Assembly: GCA_029945945.1 (NCBI GenBank)
Contig: JAQSDM010000013.1
Location: 291,223-355,222 of the forward strand
DNA: 64,000 nucleotides
Origin: Algoriphagus sp.
Lineage (GTDB): Bacteria; Bacteroidota; Bacteroidia; Cytophagales; Cyclobacteriaceae
Reading direction: 5' to 3'
In this document: positions 42,843 through 51,485 of the stretch, one piece after another
Layout: the number at the start of each line of letters is the position of its first letter
How positions within the stretch are numbered: the stretch's first letter is position 1
The notes under the pieces: generated by a model
Told to the model about the DNA's origin: nothing
Seen by the model: only the letters and a program-made list of their open reading frames with translations
The model's database searches: none
Program-made: the position numbers and the translations under genes

Positions 42843-42889
42843 GTTCGGGATTTGTAATCCCGAACCCAGATCAACCGGATTTATAATCC
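42843..42889. repeat. REP-like hairpins 6 and 7
   Basis: Hairpin 6: GTTCGGGATT-TGT-AATCCCGAAC, perfect (42843-42865). Hairpin 7: GGATT-TAT-AATCC (42877-42889). Both use the TTT(G/A)NAA core seen at 28.6, 32.6 and 34.2 kb. They lie between convergent genes and may also end transcripts. Confidence 0.65.
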
Positions 42890-42993
42890 TCAGAAATATG
42901 CCCCATTACTCAGGAAGCATCGAATACAACACTTTGATATTTAATAAACTCCGTGACCTCTCAGCTAACCTTCGGGTCCTCTGTGGTAAAAAC

Positions 42994-43722
42994 TTAATCA
43001 GCCTTCTCAAAAACCAGAAAATGCTGAATATTCATAAATTGACCGTTTTCCGCCAGTCTAAACCCATTGGCTTTCAGTTCTTTTTCAACTTGCCTGACGG
43101 TCATTTTATGAAGGGGTTTGATGGCAACCTCCGGGTCTTCACCCCTGTACTCAATCAATAAAATTTTTCCATCCGGCTTGAGAGACTTTCGGATTTCGGT
43201 CAGCATTTCTTCTGGGTACTCCAATTCGTGGTACACATCTACCATAATCACCAGATCAATTTCATTTTCAGGCAAATTGGGGGAATTCTCTACTCCTTTG
43301 ACGGTACTTACATTGTCAAAACCCAGTTCCTTACTTCGATTTTGGAGGTATTGGATAGCTTCATCCTGAATTTCCACGGCATAGACTTTTCCTTCAGGAA
43401 CTTTGGGCGCGATCCTGAAAGTATAATATCCTGAACCTGCCCCAAGATCCGCTACCACACTTTTGGTGTTGATAGGTAGGTTTTCCAGAGCAAGGGAAAT
43501 GCTTTCTTCCTGCTCACGGTCTTGCCGCTCAAGCCAGTCTTTGCCCTCGAATCCCATTACGAAGGAAATTTCCCTTCCCATGTAAACTTTTCCTATTCCG
43601 TCCGGACTCGCAGTTTTGTAGGTATAAGGAGTGTCAACCGGTTTGGATTTATTTTGAGCCTGACAGGAAAAATTCAAGCACAAACTCAATAGGATCAGGA
43701 AGTAAAATGATTGTTTCTTCAT
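42994..43722 (-). CDS. Class I SAM methyltransferase with lipoprotein leader
   Basis: 242 residues. The N-terminus is a lipoprotein signal (hydrophobic 5-17, L-N-F-S-C with Cys20). The rest is a Rossmann-fold methyltransferase: motif I V-V-A-D-L-G-A-G-S-G (89-98), the acidic post-I residue in Y-A-V-E-I-Q-D, motif IV D-L-V-I-M-V-D-V-Y-H-E-L, and I-L-L-I-E-Y. Export of a SAM-dependent enzyme is odd since SAM is cytoplasmic; either the leader is not used or another ligand is bound. Such exported forms recur in bacteria. Convergent with the phosphatase gene. Confidence 0.88.
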   Translation of the reverse strand: MKKQSFYFLILLSLCLNFSCQAQNKSKPVDTPYTYKTASPDGIGKVYMGREISFVMGFEGKDWLERQDREQEESISLALENLPINTKSVVADLGAGSGYYTFRIAPKVPEGKVYAVEIQDEAIQYLQNRSKELGFDNVSTVKGVENSPNLPENEIDLVIMVDVYHELEYPEEMLTEIRKSLKPDGKILLIEYRGEDPEVAIKPLHKMTVRQVEKELKANGFRLAENGQFMNIQHFLVFEKAD

Positions 43723-44098
43723 CGGATTTCTTTCAGGAGTAAACTCATTAAGTTAAAGCATGTTTTAAAATAACCACCTTGTTCGATATTCGCTAGTCTG
43801 CTTTGCGCGAGCATTTATGCAAGGGCTTCCTTCCCGGTATACAATTGGTCATATGCCAAATCCAAGGTTGACTAAAAAAATATGAAAAATATGAAAGCTG
43901 GACTGAAAGCAAAAAAAGCTCTTGTGGAGCTTTTTAGAAAAACCTTCCGGATTTTCAGGAAACTAAGGCTTGATTAAGGATATGGAATAAGAATTTCAGA
44001 AGTCAGCTTTCAAAAATTATCATTTTTCCATCCTCTTGGCTTAATTCTCCCGGATTTGAATGATGATCCATTCGACTTGCAAACGAAAATTAACCGGG
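43723..44098. other. Intergenic region with terminator
   Basis: Besides the hairpin at 43911-43936 nothing is recognised. The section before 43860 probably holds the methyltransferase promoter. Confidence 0.45.
43911..43936 (-). terminator. Terminator of the hydrolase/FAD-reductase operon
   Basis: AAAAAGCTC, loop TTGTG, GAGCTTTTT; A-run and T-run on the two sides. Read leftward it follows the hydrolase stop at 44099 by about 165 bp. Confidence 0.7.
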
Positions 44099-44971
44099 TT
44101 ATGATTTGGAACTGATTGAAATACTCTCACTTGAACTCTCCAGCCCAACGCCATTTAATCCTCCTAGGAATTCGGAAAGGTGTTTGGCAAATTCATGAGG
44201 CTGCTCGAGGTTGGATACGTGACCTGCATTTTCAATTACTCTAAGAATTGATCCATTTATTGTTGCATGCATTGATTCAGACTGAGCAAGTGGTGTCACG
44301 GCATCATCTTTCCCGCAAATAATCAAGGTTGGAATTGTAATATCAATAAAAGAAGAGCAGGTTTCTGAACGCTCAGCAAGCGCTACTAATCCCTCAGTAA
44401 TAATATGTTGAGAATTAGCAAACACAACGCTCCTCAGTTGTTCAACCACTTCTTTTTTGTTTGTAAGTGAATCTTTATGGAAAACATTTTTTACAAATCC
44501 TTCATTGAATTCAGAAACTCCATTCGCTTCAATTTCATCAATGATTTTATACCGCTTTTCCTTCACTTTAGCAGTGTCCTCGATGCATTGGGTATCGCAT
44601 AAAATCAATGCCTCAAATCTTTCCGGAAATCTTTTCTGTGCATTCAGGGCGATAAAACCACCCATCGACAAACCACAAATAATCGCTTTTTCAATGTTCA
44701 ACTTGTCCATGAACTTGATTAAATCATCACCGAACAAATCAATACTTAGGGGCGATTCTTCGTCAGTTGATTTTCCAAATCCTCTGATATCACAAGCGAT
44801 TAACCGATAAGTAAATTTTAAAAATTCAATTTGAAGCTCCCACATCGTTTTGTCAAAAGGAAAACCGTGTAAAAAGATAATCGGAACCCTACCTTCTCCT
44901 AAGTCATCATATGATAAATTGAAGCCATTTACATAGATACTTAAATTGTATCCTTTAGATTTTGTTTCCAT
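44099..44971 (-). CDS. Alpha/beta-hydrolase (3-oxoadipate enol-lactonase-like)
   Basis: 290 residues, cytoplasmic. Oxyanion motif F-L-H-G-F-P-F-D, nucleophile elbow C-G-L-S-M-G-G with S102, acid near D222-D223 in C-G-K-D-D-A-V-T-P, and H251 in E-N-A-G-H. The residues past 270 are a serine-rich tail. Sequence type resembles lactonases and small-ester hydrolases; the substrate is not known. It follows the FAD-reductase gene by 8 bp on the same strand, so the pair forms an operon. Its GC is lower than most neighbours, which suggests transfer. Confidence 0.9.
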   Translation of the reverse strand: METKSKGYNLSIYVNGFNLSYDDLGEGRVPIIFLHGFPFDKTMWELQIEFLKFTYRLIACDIRGFGKSTDEESPLSIDLFGDDLIKFMDKLNIEKAIICGLSMGGFIALNAQKRFPERFEALILCDTQCIEDTAKVKEKRYKIIDEIEANGVSEFNEGFVKNVFHKDSLTNKKEVVEQLRSVVFANSQHIITEGLVALAERSETCSSFIDITIPTLIICGKDDAVTPLAQSESMHATINGSILRVIENAGHVSNLEQPHEFAKHLSEFLGGLNGVGLESSSESISISSKS

Positions 44972-44979
44972 GGTATTCC

Positions 44980-45654
44980 TTATTTAAATATTTCTTTTGT
45001 GATTAGATCAATATCAACTCCTAAATTGAGTAATTGCTTTTCTACATCTATCATCATTGGTGGCGGACCACAAATGTAAAACTGCTGCTCAAAATTAATT
45101 ATGTTTGTTTTTAAGAATTCTTCTGTAATTCTTCCAAAGTGATAACCATCTACCTCCTCTTCAGATAAGATATTGATAAATGAATCCCCCATCAATTCTT
45201 CAAATTCACTTTCAAGAATAATATCAGCTTTTGCTTTATTAGCAAAAACTAACATGTTATTACCTATTTCATTTTTATCTTTCAAACTTCTTAAAATAGA
45301 AATAAAAGGAGTAATTCCAGCCCCACCAGCTATAAAAACACCTTTTCCTTTATAATTAATAGTCCCGAAAACACCCTCCAAAATCAACTCATCATTCTCT
45401 TTTAAAGTCAACAATTCATTAGTAACACTTTCATGCTCAGGATAAATTTTAATAGTAAACTCTAACCAATCATTGGCTGGTAAACTCGTAAACGTAAAGG
45501 GCCTTTCTTCTTCCAGCCAACCGTGTTTATTAATAGCTATTTTGGTAGCTTGTCCAGGTATAAAGTCGAATCCGGAAGGCTTAACGGTTACAATTCGAAT
45601 CACATCATGCGATATATTGTCAATAGACTTTATTTTTAATACCTGATGTTCCAT
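44980..45654 (-). CDS. Ferredoxin-reductase-like FAD/NAD(P)H oxidoreductase
   Basis: 224 residues without a [2Fe-2S] domain. FAD-binding part: R-P-F-T-F-T-S at 51-57. NAD(P)H part: I-A-G-G-A-G-I-T-P-F (108-117) and C-G-P-P-P-M (195-200). It passes electrons from NAD(P)H via FAD to an unknown partner such as a flavohemoprotein, monooxygenase or iron compound. The gene is visibly AT-rich (18 of 60 G/C on one hand-counted line). Operon with the hydrolase 8 bp downstream. Confidence 0.9.
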   Translation of the reverse strand: MEHQVLKIKSIDNISHDVIRIVTVKPSGFDFIPGQATKIAINKHGWLEEERPFTFTSLPANDWLEFTIKIYPEHESVTNELLTLKENDELILEGVFGTINYKGKGVFIAGGAGITPFISILRSLKDKNEIGNNMLVFANKAKADIILESEFEELMGDSFINILSEEEVDGYHFGRITEEFLKTNIINFEQQFYICGPPPMMIDVEKQLLNLGVDIDLITKEIFK

Positions 45655-46494
45655 CCTGTTATTATATATTAATTAGTATAAGAATACACTTAAAGACCTG
45701 GTCAATTAATTATCAAAATGATATACATAATCCACGAAATAATATTGCAAACAACAGGTTAGCTACTGGATAGAAACAAAATACAGTTCCGGGAATACCG
45801 TGGGTCCGCTACCAATTAGGAAAGAACATTTACAGAAATTAAGCCAACAGAATAAGAAAAAAATCCGGAGCTGTTTTTTACACTTTTAACTTCCATCTTC
45901 CCTTCCTTTATTAAAAATAAGAGCCAATTCAAATGAAACTCATTTGATCAAAGCCCTTGAAATTGGATCAGACAGATGGTTGAAAAACGTCTTGAAATAC
46001 CACAGTTCCCATTTTATTCAAATAGTTGATCGTCCTTAAAGCGGAATTAGAAACTTTAATCACTGTTTTTCCCGCTGAATTTTTGGAAGAATCATGATGA
46101 ATTCTCACTGAGATCTCCTTTGTTTTCTATTAGTTTTAAAATCATAATCCCAAGAAAAAATTGCCGAAAAAGGGGTAAAAGTACCTCTATTGGTTTAACC
46201 TCATCCCATGAAGTATTAAGATTGCAGTACCATTGGGATGAAGTTCTCCTTTGGCCTGTTTTGATTTAGAATGTCGTCTTAAAAACAAATAGCTAAACTT
46301 ACTTTTGATGCTCCTTGATTTGCTCCGAAATGCTAAGTAACCATCGGCGGAAGACAGGATAGCACTTTAAATGAATGATGAGTCCAAAAGTTTTTTTACA
46401 CTGAAAGACAAAAAAATAAACCTGATAATTCCGTAGCTTTTGGAACCAAGTCCTTCAAAAAATTCCTGGGCATTCAATAAAAATCTGAGTCATT
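45655..46494. other. Long intergenic stretch, no gene recognised
   Basis: 840 bp of AT-rich sequence. Short codon runs around 45910-46040 weakly recall the end of a tyrosine recombinase, but without the key residues. No convincing promoter, RNA or repeat. It may be decayed DNA beside the AT-rich operon. Confidence 0.4.
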
Positions 46495-47781
46495 ATGAGA
46501 TTAATAATTTTAACAGTATCCCTTGTGACGATCACCATTTCATCTTTCGCTCAGGAGAAAAAGGCTGATGAAAAGTATGTGACAGACCTGCGCAACCTTG
46601 GTCAGGACAAAACGATTTCAGCAGCATTCGCAGAAATAGACAGATTGAATCCCAAGACTATTCAGGAATTAATCATGCTCACCGAAATTCCTGCGCCTCC
46701 ATTTAAGGAAACTGAAAGAGGCCTAAAGTACAAGCAGATGCTGGAGGAAGCCGGCGGTGTCAAAGTTTGGATGGATAGCATTGGAAATGTCCTGGCTCTT
46801 CGAAAAGGAACAAAAGGTGATCGCATCGTGGCAATTGACGGGCATTTGGATACTGTTTTTCCCGAAGGAACTGATGTAAAAGTGAGGACGAGAGGCGATA
46901 CACTTTTTGCCCCGGGGATTGGAGATAATACGCGTGGTCTAATGGTAGTGATCACCGTACTGAGAGCGATGGAAAAAGCTGCTATCCAAACCGAAGATGA
47001 TATTTTGTTTGTCGCCACAGTAGGCGAAGAAGGCAACGGAGACCTGCGCGGAGTGAAGTATTTATTCGAAAAAAGTGACCTTAAAATTGATTCCTGGATA
47101 TCCATTGATTCGGATGAAACGGGTGGAATTTCCAATCAAGGTACGGGCTCTATCCGCTACAAAGTGACCGTATCGGGTCCGGGAGGACATTCTTGGGGAG
47201 ATTTTGGATTGGTCAACCCTCACCATGCCCTTGGGAAAATGATTAATTATTTCTCCGATGAGGCAGCCGAATTTTCGGAAATAGCCAAGACCAAAACCAG
47301 TTTTAACGTGGGGAAAATAGGCGGAGGAACTTCCGTCAATTCGATCCCCTTCGAGTCATGGATGGAAGTGGATATGCGATCGGAAGACGATGAAAGTTTA
47401 AGCGCGATGGATTCGATTTTTAAATCTTCGTTGAAAAAAGGACTGGAAGAATATAACCGGAACCGAAAGACAGAATCAGTTCTAACCATGGAAATTGCTC
47501 AGATCGGATTCAGGCCTTCGGGCAAAACTTTCGAGCAGTCCCCATTGGTTCAGCGGTCAATGGCCGCCATTCAGTCTTTTGGGATAACTCCAAACTTATT
47601 CATCATGTCAGGTAATGCAAACTGGCCGATTTCAAAAGGTATTCCTGCCGTGACTTTGGGATGGGGCGGAATAAGTGCCAATGCCCATGCCCTGGACGAA
47701 TGGTGGCTGGATGAAAAGGGAACTGATGCTATCAAATTAGCCTTACTCACGTTGGTATCCGAAGCGGGACTAAGCAACTAA
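46495..47781 (+). CDS. Secreted M20-family metallopeptidase
   Basis: 428 residues with a signal peptide ending S-S-F-A-Q. Two-metal centre: H117 and D119 in G-H-L-D-T, D144 in G-I-G-D-N, E178-E179 in V-G-E-E-G (catalytic E), D205 region, and a late H in S-A-N-A-H-A-L-D-E. The dimerisation domain has G-G-H-S-W-G-D. Family members are aminoacylases, di/tripeptidases or carboxypeptidases; the periplasmic site fits peptide scavenging. Single gene. Confidence 0.93.
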   Translation: MRLIILTVSLVTITISSFAQEKKADEKYVTDLRNLGQDKTISAAFAEIDRLNPKTIQELIMLTEIPAPPFKETERGLKYKQMLEEAGGVKVWMDSIGNVLALRKGTKGDRIVAIDGHLDTVFPEGTDVKVRTRGDTLFAPGIGDNTRGLMVVITVLRAMEKAAIQTEDDILFVATVGEEGNGDLRGVKYLFEKSDLKIDSWISIDSDETGGISNQGTGSIRYKVTVSGPGGHSWGDFGLVNPHHALGKMINYFSDEAAEFSEIAKTKTSFNVGKIGGGTSVNSIPFESWMEVDMRSEDDESLSAMDSIFKSSLKKGLEEYNRNRKTESVLTMEIAQIGFRPSGKTFEQSPLVQRSMAAIQSFGITPNLFIMSGNANWPISKGIPAVTLGWGGISANAHALDEWWLDEKGTDAIKLALLTLVSEAGLSN

Positions 47782-48280
47782 AGCAGACAGTTGAATTTTG
47801 TTTAAGGCAAAAAATTAGCCCTATCAGGATCAATTCGACATACTTTCAATCCTCGAAAAATCAATTCGAATGAATTGATTCATTTCTTCCTATTTTCAAA
47901 TAATCTCATCTTAACCGATTGATTTTAATTGATTTAACAACCAAAATCTAACTCATGCTTATAGGGTTTTTAGGTGTTTCAAAAAACGGAATATTATTTG
48001 GTTTCGAAAAAAATGACACCAATTATGCTGTTTCAAGTATGACTACCTTTTTGCTTTCCTGAATACTTCCGGACCGAATGAAAATAATATTTTTAGCCTT
48101 GTCTAAAATAATCCAAAATCTTTATTTGAATCAAATGTCATTTTACAACCTTAGAAAACTACTTAGATAGCCGATTTGCATTACTTAGTCTTCCGATGAA
48201 AATTCCTTTTCAAACCGGCAAACTCAAACTTAGGTACCCTTCTGAATTTTGCCTGATTTCGGCAACAAACCCCAAATTCT
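47782..48280. other. Intergenic region
   Basis: Contains a palindrome AATCAATTC-GAAT-GAATTGATT at 47859-47880. Beyond it, AT-rich sequence without a recognisable gene. Confidence 0.4.
47859..47880. promoter_or_regulatory. 22-bp palindrome
   Basis: Perfect 9-bp arms around GAAT, 77 bp after the peptidase stop. No T-run, so it may be an operator or a weak hairpin. Confidence 0.3.
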
Positions 48281-48616
48281 ATGCTTGATTTTTTCCGCTT
48301 AATCTCCCTTTCTTTTCCAGAAACTTCCGAAGAACCACACTTCGAAAAAACCTCCTTTCGGGTCAGAAAAAAGATCTTTTCAACTTACGATTTCGTGACC
48401 CAATTGGCATGTCTGAAACTCTCCGAAAAAGATCAGGATCTCTTTTCACTTTTCGATTCTAAGCTGATCTTTCCGGTCCCTAATAAGTGGGGAAAGCAAG
48501 GCTGGACCTTGGCAAAAATCGAGGATTTGGAAGAGGAGTTGATCAAAGATTTACTTGGCGCAGCCTACAATCACGTTGCTCCTGAAAAGCTGAAATTTCC
48601 TCCGAACACCACCTAG
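48281..48616 (+). CDS. MmcQ/YjbR-family protein
   Basis: 111 residues, cytoplasmic. The double-wing fold signature is present: L-S-F-P-E-T-S-E-E-P-H-F-E-K-T-S-F-R-V, then K-I-F-S-T-Y, W-G-K-Q-G-W-T-L-A and the C-terminal L-L-G-A-A-Y-N-H-V-A-P. Annotated as DNA-binding by structure in the family, but no function is proven. It starts the plus-strand run that continues to the 94-residue protein. Confidence 0.92.
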   Translation: MLDFFRLISLSFPETSEEPHFEKTSFRVRKKIFSTYDFVTQLACLKLSEKDQDLFSLFDSKLIFPVPNKWGKQGWTLAKIEDLEEELIKDLLGAAYNHVAPEKLKFPPNTT

Positions 48617-48725
48617 CCAACCATGAACTCCGAATTATTTACTGGAATTGAGAAACTTTCTATATTCAATTTCCTTTTTCCATGTCTTTTTTTTTAAGTC
48701 AATAATAGAAATCAAAAATCAATTT

Positions 48726-49052
48726 ATGAGCTGGATAATACTGATCATCGCAGGTTTATTTGAAGTCGGTTTTGCCACCTGTCTGGGCAAAGCCAAAGAA
48801 TCAAGTGGGATGACAGCAACCTATTGGTATGCAGGGTTTCTTGTATGCCTCACGATCAGCATGGTGCTATTGGTCCGTGCAACGAGAGAATTACCTATCG
48901 GAACAGCTTATGCAGTCTGGACAGGAATCGGCGCGGTGGGCACCGTTTTAGTAGGGATTCTTATTTTTAAAGAACCAGCAGATTTTTGGAGAATATTCTT
49001 CATCACAACTTTGATTGCATCGATTGTCGGGCTAAAAGTGGTTTCGCATTAA
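48726..49052 (+). CDS. SMR-family transporter (SugE/Gdx-like)
   Basis: 108 residues with four membrane spans, from the ATG at 48726 (the frame is open upstream but M-S-W-I-I-L is the family start). Key E13 in I-A-G-L-F-E-V-G-F-A sits in helix 1, with W and Y residues typical of the SugE/Gdx branch (G-T-A-Y-A-V-W-T-G-I-G). Gdx proteins export guanidinium; others expel quaternary ammonium compounds. No guanidine riboswitch is apparent upstream. Confidence 0.92.
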   Translation: MSWIILIIAGLFEVGFATCLGKAKESSGMTATYWYAGFLVCLTISMVLLVRATRELPIGTAYAVWTGIGAVGTVLVGILIFKEPADFWRIFFITTLIASIVGLKVVSH

Positions 49053-49229
49053 CCCAAGAAAGAATCGTCGGAAAATCAATTGCTGAATAATTCTCCATTT
49101 GTTCTTTTGCGAACAAAATCGTTCGAAAAAAGAGGGAAAACGAGACATAAAACCCCTGATTTCAAGCAATTTGAGACATTTTCACTGGCATAATAACTGT
49201 GGGTAGTTTTCGTATTAATTCACACAATT

Positions 49230-49514
49230 ATGAGCTATATCGCTATACCCATCCCCCGGGAAGCCGGGAAGCAGGACATCCAGATCGAAGTCACTGTCAA
49301 CAACGAGAAGCAATCGCTTCACTACAAAGTCGAGCTTTTTTACTGGGATGACTGTCGAAATCCGCTAGGGCATCGGGCAGATTGCATCGCGGAGCTCCTT
49401 TCAAAGCATGATCCCAATTGGACGGTTTATTACATCGGTTCTCCAACCGATAGATTTGTGCCTATCACTTTCGTGGAGCGAAGAAGGAAAACCGAAATAC
49501 AGGCAAATCATTAG
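49230..49514 (+). CDS. Unknown 94-residue protein
   Basis: Cytoplasmic-looking, no membrane segment. It has a beta-rich first half (Q-I-E-V-T-V-N-N-E-K-Q-S-L-H-Y-K-V-E) and a W-D-D-C-R-N-P segment with two cysteines. I do not recognise the family. The reading frame, the ATG and a spacer with TAATTCACACAA support it. Convergent with the xylanase gene, 2 bp between stop codons. Confidence 0.65.
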   Translation: MSYIAIPIPREAGKQDIQIEVTVNNEKQSLHYKVELFYWDDCRNPLGHRADCIAELLSKHDPNWTVYYIGSPTDRFVPITFVERRRKTEIQANH

Positions 49515-49516
49515 AA

Positions 49517-50623
49517 TCAAGGCTTCTCGAATTTTTCAAGAAAACCGGATTTCAGCTTCTTTTCCCGATCAAAAAGTAGCGCATAATTGGTTCTTCCTCT
49601 CACCGGCCAGTTATTAAGCCAACTTTTTCCATCGTGCAATCCCCAGAAAGTGACGCGGCTGATCTTGTCTGTATGCTTTTGAAAAAGCTGAAAAAGTGAA
49701 CTGTATCGATCCACCAATTTCATTGCTACAGAATCTGGCAAACTGTCGGAATATGGATTCCACTCAGGAGATTCGGCGTAATTGATATTGAGGTCTGCAC
49801 CTTCTGAATCACTTGGTCGAGGCAAAATATCCACATCGAGTTCGGTCACCATCACCTGAAATCCTGCTTCGTGGATTTCCAAAATTGCCTGCTCTATTTG
49901 ATCCAAAGAAGGAGAATTGAGACGATAATGTCCCTGCATTCCAATACCGTCTATCCGGATTCCTTCAGATCGCAGTTCCCTGGCTAAAGCTAAAATCGCC
50001 TTTCGCTTCTCCGGTTTCCAGACATTGTAGTCATTGTAATAAAGCTCGGCATCAGGATCCGCCTGATGTGCTTTGCGGAAAGCTGATTTGATAAATTCTT
50101 GGCCGGTGATGTTGTACCAATGGGTTTTGCGCCAGGTTCCATCATCTTCAAAAGCTTCATTGACCACATCCCAACCATGAATTTTGCCTTTGTATCTTCC
50201 GACCACGGTTTCGATATGGTCTTCCATTCGTCTGATCAAGCCGGATTTATCCAGAAACTGCCCTTCCCCATTCTGAAAAACCCAGCTCGGAGTTTGCTGA
50301 TGCCAAACCAGCGTGTGACCGATGATAAAAGCATCCATTTTTTCTCCCAGAGCCACATATGCATCTCCGTACTCGAAATTGTATTCTCCATCCTTGGGAT
50401 GGACCGGCCCCCATTTCAGACCATTTTCGGAAGTAATAGAACTGAAATGCAGGGACAAAAGAGAATCAGCTCCAACTTCTTTCCCGGTTACCTGGCCTAA
50501 GTTCACTGCCGCCCCAATGAAAAAATCATCTTCAAAATAATCTTTCAGTCCTGGCTCCTTTTCGGTGCAGGAAAGTAGATTTAGAATTGACAAAGCATAA
50601 AGGCTGGACTGGAAAGCTCGCAT
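49517..50623 (-). CDS. GH10 endo-1,4-beta-xylanase lipoprotein
   Basis: 368 residues with a lipoprotein leader (L-N-L-L-S-C, Cys19). A single GH10 barrel follows: T-S-E-N-G-L-K-W, H-T-L-V-W-H-Q-Q-T-P, the acid/base E156 in D-V-V-N-E-A, and the nucleophile E261 in V-M-V-T-E-L-D-V. It cleaves internal xylan bonds, and the anchor suggests it sits on the cell surface. No other xylan gene is near, so it is an isolated hemicellulase. Confidence 0.95.
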   Translation of the reverse strand: MRAFQSSLYALSILNLLSCTEKEPGLKDYFEDDFFIGAAVNLGQVTGKEVGADSLLSLHFSSITSENGLKWGPVHPKDGEYNFEYGDAYVALGEKMDAFIIGHTLVWHQQTPSWVFQNGEGQFLDKSGLIRRMEDHIETVVGRYKGKIHGWDVVNEAFEDDGTWRKTHWYNITGQEFIKSAFRKAHQADPDAELYYNDYNVWKPEKRKAILALARELRSEGIRIDGIGMQGHYRLNSPSLDQIEQAILEIHEAGFQVMVTELDVDILPRPSDSEGADLNINYAESPEWNPYSDSLPDSVAMKLVDRYSSLFQLFQKHTDKISRVTFWGLHDGKSWLNNWPVRGRTNYALLFDREKKLKSGFLEKFEKP

Positions 50624-50785
50624 ATTTTCTATTTGATTTTATAAACTAAAACACTGTCTTTCATTCCGGCTTATTAATTAAAATGATCTCAAATGAAATC
50701 GTTTATTCAATAGAATAACTTTTTCATGTATCCCCAAATCGAAAAAGCTGAAATCATAAATCTCAAATCATAAATCCGAAATCAA

Positions 50786-51325
50786 TCACTCCTTCCCGCT
50801 TCCTTTAAACTGATCTTCTTTGTAGGCAAAAAGGATATTGAATGTGGTCAGCGAACCGTATGCCCGGGTGATGTATTGCTGCAGATTGACCCGATCCTCG
50901 TCATCAAGCTTGGGATGGTTGTTGATGTTTTGCTCCAAGACGCGGAGCTTTTCCCTCACCATTACAATCTTATGGAAAAAGGTACTCATAGGAACCTCTT
51001 TCCCCAGCAAACTCGGATCGCTGGGATTGAAGGTGACAGTTCCCCCCATCCATTTCCCTCCCAGCGGGATCAAAGGCGCTCTTTCGGCTGTTTGAAGTAA
51101 AGCTTCCCGAATCGCTTTTTCCACATCTTTCATCGTCAGCATGGGGAAATCCGGCACTTTCGCTTCCTCCACCGTGAACCCTTCGTAATCCCGGGCGATT
51201 GTCTTTACTTCTTCACCTGACGAAAAATAGATCTTATAATAGATCCCGTCTATCGCCACTATTATTCCCGATCCAAACTTGGGATGACCTATCCTGCTTC
51301 CGATTCCTAATTCACTTGCTTCCAT
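50786..51325 (-). CDS. Conserved unknown protein with Tudor/SH3-like N-terminus
   Basis: 179 residues from the ATG at 51325, chosen because the conserved part begins there (a frame extension to 51400 adds 25 non-conserved-looking codons). Residues about 8-50 (G-S-R-I-G-H-P-K-F-G-S-G-I-I-V, Y-K-I-Y-F) resemble the small barrel at the C-terminus of UvrD/PcrA-type helicases. The remainder is helical with L-L-Q-T-A-E-R-A-P-L-I-P-L-G-G-K-W. Cytoplasmic; function unknown. Divergent from the DoxX-like gene. Confidence 0.75.
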   Translation of the reverse strand: MEASELGIGSRIGHPKFGSGIIVAIDGIYYKIYFSSGEEVKTIARDYEGFTVEEAKVPDFPMLTMKDVEKAIREALLQTAERAPLIPLGGKWMGGTVTFNPSDPSLLGKEVPMSTFFHKIVMVREKLRVLEQNINNHPKLDDEDRVNLQQYITRAYGSLTTFNILFAYKEDQFKGSGKE

Positions 51326-51485
51326 TTCAAAAAGGGGTTTATCGAGCTCAAAATAAGAATTTATCCACTCCAATATACCATTGAAATTTAGGCTGCACAC
51401 CGATGGAAATCCGGACTCTTTCTCACGGCAAGAATACTTTGTACTTTGTACCTGGTACTTAATTCCTTGCCCACAAACTCACCCT

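Noticed and set aside
45910..46040. Codon run reading T-H-L-I-K-A-L-E-I-G-S-D that recalls a tyrosine recombinase C-terminus
   Set aside because: The catalytic R, H and Y are absent and the similarity is too short to support a pseudogene call.
48616..48726. Possible guanidine riboswitch before the SMR transporter gene
   Set aside because: The leader is short and AT-rich, and no ACGR-type hairpins or conserved guanidine motif was seen.
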